NCBI GenBank assembly: GCA_903813345.2
Contig: CAIIXF020000010.1
Span: forward strand, 19,791,181-19,855,180
DNA from: Owenia fusiformis
Lineage: Eukaryota; Annelida; Polychaeta; Sabellida; Oweniidae
DNA length: 64,000 nucleotides
Direction: 5' to 3'
How positions within the stretch are numbered: the stretch's first letter is position 1; each line of letters opens with the position of its first letter. The notes under the pieces are model-generated. The model was not told the DNA's origin and searched no databases. It saw only the letters and a list, made by a program, of their open reading frames with translations. The position numbers and the translations under genes were made by a program. This document shows, in pieces, positions 36,250 to 48,200 of the stretch.

Positions 36250-39200
36250 ATGTTAGATTTATTCACCATATTTAGTAAAGGAGGCATCGTTCTATGGTGT
36301 TTTCAGGGGACAAGCCAATTATTTACCCCCTCGGTGAACGCCCTCATCAAAACTGTGATATTACAGGTAAAAATCAAATTTCCTAAAAAAAATTTATTTT
36401 CATGTTTTTCTTTTTTTTTAAATTTAGGCCTACCAAGATTCAGTTAGACATATAGAAGACATAAGGATATGATCAAATAATAGTTGGTTTTTGCGACGAA
36501 TACCATTGTAAAATAATCTTGTGTTCGTCATTTGAACATTTACTTCACCGTGCCCCATGCAGACTCCCAAGTGTAGTTTTGCCATATGGTATTATGTTAT
36601 TGCGCATTACACTTACCCTAGGGTGTATTCGTGCGAAGTCTGGTTCAGTCCTACATTATCGTTGTAAAGTCAATATTTTTTGTACTATTTACACGCCCGG
36701 TAATCAGAAAAATGGGAGGGAGGAGGGGAGCAGGCAATTTCTGCTAAAAATTCAACAAATCTGCAAGATTTATTTTTCAATAGAAAGTTTTTTGTTGAAT
36801 TGCCTAATAGAAGGCGTGGCATTTGATTATTTGATAAGTAGTATGTAGATTCAATAGGTCTCGGGGTAGAAATTTACACCAAACAGGAAAAAAAACATGT
36901 GGATTTTAGAATTTTTTGAAGTAAGACAACAGAGTTCTGCTTTCAATTTGATCTTCAGTCAGTTGTACGACTCCCAAATATCATTTACATGGCCAGGATC
37001 ACTATGGTCATGGTCAAGTTAACCTTAACCATGCTGAAATACCCTTAAGAAAAAAGCCATGGTAACCATGGTATTCCATGGTGCGTCCATGGTAATCCAT
37101 GGTTTTCCATGGAAATTCATGGTTTTTCATGGTATTTTCCATGGAAATTCATGGATACCCATGGTAATCTTCCATGGATATTTACCATGATTTTCCGTGG
37201 TAATTGGTGGTTTGGTAATTGTTTTTTCATGAACATGCCATGTTTTTACCATGACACTTGACACTTGGCAGGTTTTGTTTTTACCAAAATCTTCAAAATT
37301 GAATCAATATTTTAACGAATGAATCCAAGCTGGATTAAGAATTAGTCTCATTAATCATAGATAAAAGAATATGACACCCCCCCCCCCACCCCAAAATCTT
37401 TGAGAAAGTCAACCTTCTTGACAAAAGCTGGTTTCAGGCCTGAAATACAACCATGTTTTTACAATCTGAATATATGTTTAGTACATTCTGTACATAGTGT
37501 CATATGACAAAGAACTGTTTACTTAATATTTTTTTAATTGATGATTTGACCCCACAATTAAAAGTAATAATTTGTTTGCTGGGATTTGCTATCATTTAAC
37601 TTTGGCACTTATGTAAAAAAAGACAAAATAAGTGATAAAATCAGCTCACTGGATTCCCTTATTGCAGACTGAATAAACATTTTTACTTGGAGTAAATCCT
37701 ATTTGGTTTTATTTGATCAACAATGAGTTTTTGACTTGCACTGTCTACACTCACAGACAATAATAATTACTGAAGAGGGAGCATTAGAAAGAGTAAGATT
37801 ATCATATAGAATAACAATTAAGATCAGAATATTTAAGAATTATGCAAATGAACTCTTATAATCTGTTGTAAAGAGATTAATCGTTTGACATTAATTTGAG
37901 AGTTCAGACACCTAATTAACATAGAATAATGGCAACCAAATATTTAAAAATTATGCAAATGATTATTTATTCCTATTCAAAGACAAATCAATTTTAATTA
38001 CTTATACTATGTTTCATGTTTTAAGCCAAATGGTATTGTTAACCCCCTCCCCTTCCTTCATGCAACTTCTTTTTAAATATAATATTCTTACATAGACAAA
38101 TTGAATTTTTATCACTTAGGTATAACATTTCAGTTTGCAGCCATAGGCTTGTGTTTAATCCCCCATCTCAATTTCAAGTCAAAATTCTGTAAAAGTATAT
38201 ACTTTTCTGTGGATTTTTTCAGATAATATGCTTATAAAAGTTGAATGGGACTTAATTTGGAGAAGTTCATTTAGAAACATAATGTATTATTCATTTTTCT
38301 GCTTCCAAAAGACCAAACAAATAGCCCATGGAAAACCATGGACTTTCAAAAGATCAAAAGAATAATCATGGAAAACCATGGCTTTTGATTGCACTTTCCA
38401 AAACATCAAAGAAATAAGCATGGAAAAGCATGGCTTTCGATTGCAATCAACCGTCTTCCATGGCTTTTGATTGCAGTTTTCCAACTTCAAAGAAAGAAAC
38501 CATGGTTTTTGATTGTATTCTCAAATGTATGAAATGTAATTTAAGAAAATGAGTTATTTATTTCTTAAATTACTTCATATTGATTTTTAAAACTGAAAAT
38601 CTATCTAGTCTTGATCTACACAAAAGACCCTTGCACAATTGTTTTTGAAATCTTGTGGCCTTCTCTCTGCTCTGCTGTTTCACATATTTTCTCATTTGTA
38701 AGCTGAGTCTAACATTCGATGAATGTTCTTGCTATACCTTCAAAATGAAATGTCCACCCTTTTTTCTCAATGATAAGTCTCAGTCTAACTGGGATATATC
38801 ATCAAAACATTCATTTTGGAGATTTTGGTAAATACAAATCCTACCAAAATTGTTGATTTTACATCTCCATGACACATCCATTAAAAACCAATTACCAAAC
38901 CAACAATTACCACGGAAAATCATGGTAAATATCCATGGAAGATTACCATGGGCGTTCAATGAATTTCCATGGAAAATAACATGGAAAACCATGAATTTCC
39001 ATGGAAAACCATGGATTACCATGGGCGCACCATGGAATACCATGGTTACCATGGCTTTTTTCTTAAGGGTAGCTTTCTCAGCCTTCTGAAAATGTGACTG
39101 AAAAAAGTTAAAAGTTAGCGAAAAATTCAAAATATTCTGTTCAATGACCTTTTGGAAATGCTAACTTTTACAGTCACAATTTCAGAGTGCTGAAAAAGCT

Positions 39201-42200
39201 ATTTCAGCATGCTAAGGGCCATTCTTAGTTCAGAAAATTCTAAAATCGTCAAGGTATTTTCTTAAGCATCAATTTGAAAACTAATTTTTGTTTCATACAT
39301 TCTTGTAGCCGTTTGTGTACACCCCATGCAGACAGATTGCCTTAAATTACATTCGTATGATACGAGACTCGCCATTCACCAGGAAAGTAGAAACATTTTG
39401 TCACCCATGAAGCAAATTCATTTTTTACTGCATAATAAATGGTCAAGGAAAGTAACACTGAGTTCTATAAGTATGAGAATTACATAACGTTTTGATATTT
39501 CAAGGTAACTCATTCAAAAAGTGATGGCGGTGATCGAACTTACGATGTAAAGATAAAACCGTAATGAAATATTTGTAGATTTCTTTGAAAAACCAAGAAA
39601 TGTACATCACATATCGAAATTTATGATCGGACCTAAGTATGATGTTACTTTATTAACACTACATTGAAGTACACATCATACTAACTTATGTCCGATCATA
39701 AGTTTGAATAATAGTTGGGTTTCAAATATTAATTGTATGACTTTTACGAGACCAATGTTAATGCTACCAGGGGGAATGGGACCTACATGCCTTGAACTAC
39801 TGTATTTCTACATGTTTTTTTTTCTGTTTTGAAAAATTCAATATGAGATGTATATTTCTTAGGTTTTCAAAGAAATCTGCAAATATTTCATTGCAGTTTT
39901 ATCTTTACATCGTCATTTCAATCACCGTCATCATTTTTCGAACGAGTAACATTGAAATGTCAAGACGGCATGCTATTCTCATACTTATAGAACTTAATAT
40001 GACCGTCATTCATCATTTATTAAGCAGTAAAAAATTAATTTGCATCATGGGTGACAAAATGTTTCTACTTTCCTGGTGAATGTTGAGTCTCACATCAAAC
40101 GAATGTAATTTTAGGCGATCTGTCTGCATGGGCAGGTGTAGTAGAAAAGAAAATTATTTAAAATGAGGTTGCACCATCAACTTAAATTAGTGCTTTGTTG
40201 GTTATATAATAAACCTTGAACTTTTTCATGTCATTTGAAAAGTTGCATGTTTCTATATATTGTATTATATTGTATTTTGATTGTTTTAGGAAAGAGGGGG
40301 CAATAACAGTTTCAGCCATGATGCTTTAACTCTAAAATACAAGCTCGATAACGAGTTTGAGCTCACCTTTGTGGTAAGTTCAACATCATTAATGTAGTTT
40401 TTAAAAAAAACAAAAAAAAACATTGTACATTTTGTAACATTTTCTTGAAAGTGTTGGAAAAGGGAAAATATTATAAGAATCAAGTTTGGTTATTTCTATG
40501 ATGTTTTTTTCATGTGACCTTCCAGAGCATCATATGATATTATTGTTGTTTTAAGTTTTGATGATTTTTAATCAAAATCTGTGTTTTTGTATATGGACAC
40601 AAAAGTATATTATTATAGAGAATGTCTAATGTGCATATGATAATAAAACTGACTGAGGGAACAAGAGACCATTTTCTTTGTACAAGTACATGTATAGCTG
40701 AAAACATAGTTGAAAGTTGGATTATATGAATATTGCATGAGATTGTTACATCTTGGTTCACCTTGTATACAAATGCTGGAGTTAGTATGACATCCAGTGA
40801 AACCCTGTATTTTTAGATGAAAATAGGTTCATGAAAATAATTTTTCCATTTTTATTTTCTATCAACAGGTTGCCTACCAAAAGATCTTACAGCTGTCATA
40901 TGTTGATAAGTTTCTAAATGACATCCAGATTGAGTTCCGCAATCGCTACAAGGATGACCTTCAGGTTGGTCGGTATAATCGTAGTTTTGACTTCACAGAG
41001 ACTTTTATGTCCATGTTGAAATCTGCTGAGGAGGCTAGCAGAGCTGCAGCTCAAAAACCAAGGTATGACTATGAGACTGTTTCGTTATTCTGAATACATG
41101 ATTTTGGAAATAGGAAGACATTTTCCACCAGCCATTTTCCACCAGCCATTTAGGAAAATATGAACCATGTCTATGTGTAATGATGAAACCTGTATGCATA
41201 CAATGTTGGGACACATATATGAACTGACAGATTAAGTTTATGCTGCAAGATAGAGGACACTAGTCCAGTCATTTACATTGTTAAATAGATTGATAGCAGT
41301 AAAAGTTGATTATGAACTAAGTATTTTTTGTTGTTTTTTTTTAGAAAAATGAAGACTTTTGAACAGTCTGACAAATCTCGTAAAACAGTAGCGTCAATGA
41401 TTGAGAACAAGAAAGAGACGCCGAAACAGATCAAGGCGAAGGAAGCTGCCCTGAAGAAAGCAGGTGAGAGCGATAGTCTTTCACATTTGATCATAGTGAT
41501 TTACTGAAACACTGAAGCACCCAGTTGAGAATATGAAAAGTTGTTTTTTCTAAAGTCCATTTGCAACCATCATATTGAAAGTTGCTTAGATGTTTTAAAA
41601 ATGGGTCATAGATGGACTAAAAAAAATTGAACATTCATTTATTTTAAAATCCCTTTCATCATTTATTTTTAAAAATGGTGTTGAATTAAATATATGGTAT
41701 GCTAATTAAAATGTTATTTTCTAGATGATGAAAATGTAGCAAACATTGAGAAAGGTAAACTATAAAATGTGTACCTTTTCTGTAGGTGACTGTTTTCTTT
41801 AGGTGATGGAAATGTGTATTTCAACTTTTTATTTTCCAATTTCATATTTTTCATGTCATTCTGTACATAGTCTTTACATGAATTTATTTGGGGGTGTACT
41901 GTACTGTGGACAGTCATTGATTTATTACATAAGTTATTAAGCGTACAGGACCAGGTGCTGGGTTATTATTGATTGTAGTTTGGCTATGTGAGGTAATTTC
42001 TACAGCATTTTTGTTGTTATTAATTTGTCCAGAATTTCAAACATGAAAAATGTACTCTTAAGGTGTTTTAAATTAGCAGTAATTTGATTGTTTTAAAGTA
42101 TAACTACAACATCAAAGTAGATTTTGTTGGCCCCTCCTATGATGCAGCTAGGTAAATCCAATACAAATATTGTATATTCTAAAACCATGCAATGTCTTTC

Positions 42201-45200
42201 TGGTTGCAGCGAAGGAGAATGTATCTCCCAATGTATCTCCCCCCTCCTCTCCAGGGGGAGGTAGCCTTGATGAGTCCACCAGGCTGGCTAACATTGAGAG
42301 GTTGAAGAACAGAGGCAAGAAGAAGGAGAAAGCAAAAGAGTGAGTTATAATAGACATTCCCAAGTATGTTCAGAGATATGAAGTATTGAACAGTGTACAA
42401 CATCCTTCCTTATGCAGGGGTTTCACTAGAATTCGATTTTGTGAAAACAACTGGTGAAAATCGCCTGTTGCCTGCTGCTAATGAAACCCCTGTTACAGGC
42501 CTGTCAACTTGGGAACACCTAACATGAGTGACTTGGAAATGTTGAACACCTGCCCTCAAAATGTGGACACCTTGGTCCAAATGTGAACACCTTGATCCAT
42601 ATTTTGAACACCTTGGTTTAAATTTTATTGCATCTTGCCAAATTTTGAACACCTCAAATTTTTCACGCTCGCGTTTCAAACATCCATCAACGGGGGGGGG
42701 GGGGGGGTGGTAGCTACGAAAAATGTCAAACAGAATGCGTGACATATACGTAATTCGCGTGAAAAAAAGTCCAGGTAAAATGCGTATTGGCGTGACATTT
42801 TTTGTCACGCAAAAATAACTTGCGTGACTTCAAATTCTTCAGCAAATGCGTGACAAATACGCAAATTGCGGGACAGTTGACAGGCCTGCTTTTATGACTA
42901 TTTTTGTAAGGAAAAGGCATGGCCCTATTTAGTATGTAAGATGATTGGCACTTGAGATTAAACTATGATTAGGTCTAATGACATTCTCTGTAACATTGAT
43001 GTTGCTCAGTATCTGGTCATGCTGAGGCCATGCTTTAAAATTTAAAAGTTGTGAAAGGTATTTAAGCTATTTATTTTTGCACGTGATCCAATTTAAGTGT
43101 TGACCTTTTGCTATATGTGTGTTTGCAGTGATTCATCCTCCAATGACAAGAAGAAGAAGGGAAAGGAAAGTCGTATGTGGGATGTCCGCTACGGAGGCAA
43201 CACTAACAATAAGAGTGCCAAAGACCTGGACTTTAGTAGCAGCAGTGGAGGAGATTCTGTTACCAATGGACACCAGGATAATGGAGCTGTAGTGGAGCAG
43301 CAAGAGGTATGGGAATGGGGGGTGGAATAGAAAAGGTTGTTTAATGGGATGTAGAATAGTGTGAGAAATAGGGTGTAGAATCAGTGGTTGATCCAGGGGG
43401 GGGGGGGGGCATGGGGCCCGGGCCCCCCCCCCCCTAAGGTTGGCTCAGAAAAAAAAGTTGGGCCCAAAAAAATTTTAGGCCAAAAAAGGCTTTAAGGCCC
43501 CAAAAAGTGGGCCTTTTGGTCATTATTGGGTCCTCTAGGGCCTTATTTTTTTAATTTTAGGCCAAATTTTGAAGAAAATGGGCCTCAAATTTTCAAAATT
43601 TGGGCCCACTTTTCGGTTTTAGGGGCCCAAAATTTTTTTGGCTGACCTCAAATTTTGGGCCCCCCCTGTTGGTTCCTGGATCCGCCACTGAGAATAGGGT
43701 GTGGAATATTGTGCAGAATAGGATGTACAATAGGGTGAGGAATAGGGTATGGAATATTGTACAGAATAGATGTACAATAGGGTGTGGAATAAAATAGGGT
43801 GTGGAATAGGATGTAGAATAGGGTGCGGAACAGTATAGAATCGAATAAGGTGGGGAATATGGTGTATAATAGGTAAGGGGATAGAGGTTGGAATATGATG
43901 TAGAATAGCAAATATTATTTTGAAATGAAAGGAGGACTCAAAGACTTGTTGCATCATGGTCGTATTATACCTCTTGTGTTGTTATATTACAGTTATCATG
44001 GGTGGGGCAGATGAAAGGAGGACTCAAAGACATGGAACCAGAAAGCAGTTCGGAAGATGAGGAAGAGGAAGTTGCATCCACATCTAATACAACGTAAATA
44101 TTTCATATTTGAACTTTTCTCTTTTAAGGCTAGGCTTGAGTTAATGAAATATATGTTTTGCATATCGGCCTGCATTTATTTAGAATTACTTAATTTTTAG
44201 CATATCATATTCATTTTGAAAGAAATATCTGTTTTACGAGACATCATTAATTAAAGGTATGCTTTAAATGATTTTAGTCCATAATACAGCCATTTACCAC
44301 TCACACACTGAACATTTAAATCGATAGTCTGCAGAATTTAGAGCAAAACATGTAATCAGTGTCTCAATTGTACTCTTTTCAGGAAAAGCCAGCAGTCCTC
44401 TGGATTTGGAATGTTTAATGTGTTCAAGAATCTTGTGAGTGCCAAGACCCTGACCCATGATGACATTCAGCCAATTATGGAGAAAATGAAGGACCATCTC
44501 ATTGGTAGGTTGATTTTGAATTAGCCTGCTCTCATTGGCTTAAATACTACTCTCTGACAAGGGATTATAATTTTACAAAAAAGTATTCCACCAATGAGAT
44601 TTAATTGCATCTCTGAGCATTGCTATATTTGCATTATATTATAGGAATATTAGGGTTGGCTTGGGAGGTTCAAAGGTTTTTCAGTGTTGTGAAGTGGTTG
44701 ACCACATTAACTAAGGGTAAAATTAAATCAGGCTCATTAGTACTAAATATGAATATTTGAGAACTGATTTAAAGAAGAATTTTCAAAGAAATACTAGTTG
44801 TGCATGTTCTTTTAAATTATAGAGCAATGAAGTGATTCAGTAATGATCACCTTCTGCTTAAGCTAATGCATTATGGGATATATTATAAACTTGATGCAGG
44901 GAATTTAAGTCGAGAATATCTATTAATATTGTACATACATAAGCTGTGTAAAAGATTTACAGGCAAACCTGCTTCATGGTACTGCTTATACATTTGTTTT
45001 AATAAAATTTATTGATTTTAATTGTAGCCAAGAATGTTGCGGCAGATATTGCCCAGAAGTTGTGTGATTCTGTGGCAAGTAAACTAGAGGGTAAAGTGTT
45101 GGGCACATTTAGCGGTAAGTCTGAACATGAAGTAATAAACACACTTTTGTAAATAACCTTCCGTGTGCATGTATATTCATAAAGTAATTGAAAATGAAAA

Positions 45201-48200
45201 TGCAATTTGTATGGAATACTGTATTGATACTACAAATATAAGAAGATGAAGTTTGAGAGAGAATTGTAATGTCCCAAGTAAATGGTATTATAATTATGCT
45301 GCTTTGTACCAGTGATTAGTGATGAGCCATTTCTGATCATATCTAAGTGTTTTTCTTTGTTCTTTGTCTGTATTTCAGACTGTTACATTGTCTGTTTGTT
45401 TCTTCAGGAGTCACATCTACTGTAAAGACCGCTCTTCAGGAGGCTTGTATTCAGCTTTTGTCACCACGTCGTCGTGTAGACATCTTACGTGATGCCATGG
45501 AGGCAAAGCAGCAAAGGCGGCCTTACGTCATCACATTCTGTGGTGTCAATGGAGTCGGAAAGTCAACCAACCTGGCAAAAGTATGTCACTTTTCTCAGCT
45601 TTCTATTAATGCAGAGTGCAGACAGAATTTCCCATGGTCACAGATTTTCAGAATCTTTACTTTCGATCAGCGTATGAGGAATGACAAATTATCTGAAAAG
45701 GTGTTGAATAATCAGCCTTACCTCTGTAGTTTTATAGAAGTCATGTTAAATCCATAAATATTTAATGTAATAGTTTTCTCAATCAAGCTATTTGCACTAT
45801 ACATAAAATAACCTTGAATGGTCATATGTACTCTTGTTTCAGGTGTGCTTCTGGCTAGTTGAGAATGGATTCCGCGTGTTAATTGCTGCGTGTGATACAT
45901 TCAGAGCAGGGGCCGTTGAACAGTTGCGTACACATACTAGAAAACTGAATGCGCTCCACCCCCCTGAGAGTCACAATGGACAGCAGGTAACTCATTGTTT
46001 TGATCCATATTGATCACCTCAAAGATAAACAAAGATGGGGTGCAACTTTTAGCAATTATAAACAAATGTGATAAACAAAACTTTATTACAGAGATGTTCA
46101 GGTAAAATGTATGTCAATTAACCCCTTCCTATAAATTGCGTGTGTTTAAGAACCTTATACTTTATACTTTAGATTGGAGTCCTTTCAAAAAATGTTCATA
46201 GCATGCTCCATTTTCTTCATGTGCAAAAACCCAAAGGGTAAACTTGTAAAAAAGTAAAGTTTTCTATTTAAGGCTGTGCAGCTGTACGAGAAAGGCTATG
46301 GGAAAGATGCTGCCGGAATTGCAATGGAAGCTATCAACTGTGGTAAGTATATACAGTGCTAAGGAATATTGGGGTATTGCATTTAGTCTTGCTTAGGGCA
46401 GAATGTCAGAACAAATAATGCACTCATCTTTGGTTGGTGCTTCTCCGACATCCTGGTCTATCAATATTTATTCCTTAATTAAAGGTGCAACAATTAGTGC
46501 AGGGGGGCCATTCAGCAATCATCGACCAGTGTCAAAATATATAGAAGTTTGATTTAACAGAGCCATCAGATAGTGCAATACCTTAAATCAGTCTGTCTTC
46601 ATAAAGAAGGCTTTATTTTATATTCCAAACATTACACTTTTTTTGATAATGTATTGAAAGCTAGTGAGAATTGATTTTACAGTTCTTAAGTTTGTAGATT
46701 TAAAAGTCAAGTAAGGGTCCAAAGAATCTATTTCCATTATCATTTACATCAGTATTGAACAAAAAATCATCAAAGGCATCAACCAACTCCTTTTCTGAGA
46801 TTTTCCCATCATGGTTTGTATCCATGTAATCAAACTGCAATCTAGCTAGGTTGTGATCACACTTCAAGGCCTTCCAGAAAATCAAGTACTCTTCAAAGCT
46901 TATAAACCCATCAGAGTTGAAATCAACAGCCTGTAATATTAAAATATATATTATCTATTAAATGTTATGTTCAGTTCTGGTCTCTACACCACCTTCTTTC
47001 ATGTTGTAGCACCCACCTAAGCCTAAATCTGCACTAGTTGTATGCTGACTTGAGACAATGTTTCATAAAGATTGTCATTTTTGATGTAACTATTATATAG
47101 TACAGGGTGACACAAATAATGCCACCCACGCAATGCTACATAACCTTTTTGTCTGCATGATATCTGAAAACTAAGCTCCATGGAGCAACTTCACGAGAAG
47201 TTTCAGATGAATTTCTCAACTAGATGCACTTTTATGAGCATTTCAAGATGTGCTCTAAATGTCGTTCATTCTTTTGCAGTCACACCTGGATTCTGCACAA
47301 AATAATGCCACCTACCTTTTGTAACATAACTTTGTAAATACTAATGAATTTTGCTTGTCCAATCCATTAAACGCAAAATGATATAGTTTTTAGCTCACAT
47401 GCTCACATAGTGAGCTATTGTGATCACTCATTTGTCCATCCGTCTGTGACTGTCCGTCTGTCCGTCTGTCAAAAACTGGCCCATTTTAAAACCTCTGTCA
47501 ATAGGATTCCCGTTTTAAGTTTCCATTTTTTGGACCATTTGCTTTAAACCTGTGTCGATAGCATCAATACAGAAAACTCCCATTCAAAAGCTCACCTATT
47601 TTTATAATGGTCACATTTTTGTCTTGCAAAATTCACTTTTGGCCCATTTCCTTGCTTTACAAACTAGACAACAGCAACGCCAAAGCGTAGCAAATCCCAT
47701 CGAACAGCCATAGCTGGCATGTTTACAAAGTATATAGCAAAAATGGCAGCCATTTTTCAAAATGGCCACCTTCTACCAAAAGTGTCATTAGACAGTGTGC
47801 CATGCTTATAGTATTCACATACCAAATATGAACAAAATTGCTCCACTACTTTTCGAGTTATAGTAAAATACGTTAAAATGGCGGCCATTTTTCAAAATGG
47901 CTGCCTTCTACCAAAAGTGTCATTAAACAGTTTGCCATGGTTCACCCTATGCAGACAGAGCCTGTGGGAAATATTGGGTGCGGCGCAAATGAGCGGAGGG
48001 TGCGGAGCTAACGGTCATTTTTGAATTTAAAATTGGGATATTTCTGAAACTAAGCCGTTTTGGGACTTCAAATATACCAAGATATGTGTATTTGACACCA
48101 AATATCAATAAAATTGTGAAAATAGTAGTGCAATTCATTTTATAGCGACGCAGTATGCCTTAAACATTTCCCAGACCTATATATTTTGAGACTATCCTTT

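Noticed and set aside
43619-43957. Tyr/His/Pro-rich minus-strand frames
   Set aside because: They come from the GAATAGGGTGTG minisatellite and the adjacent MITE.
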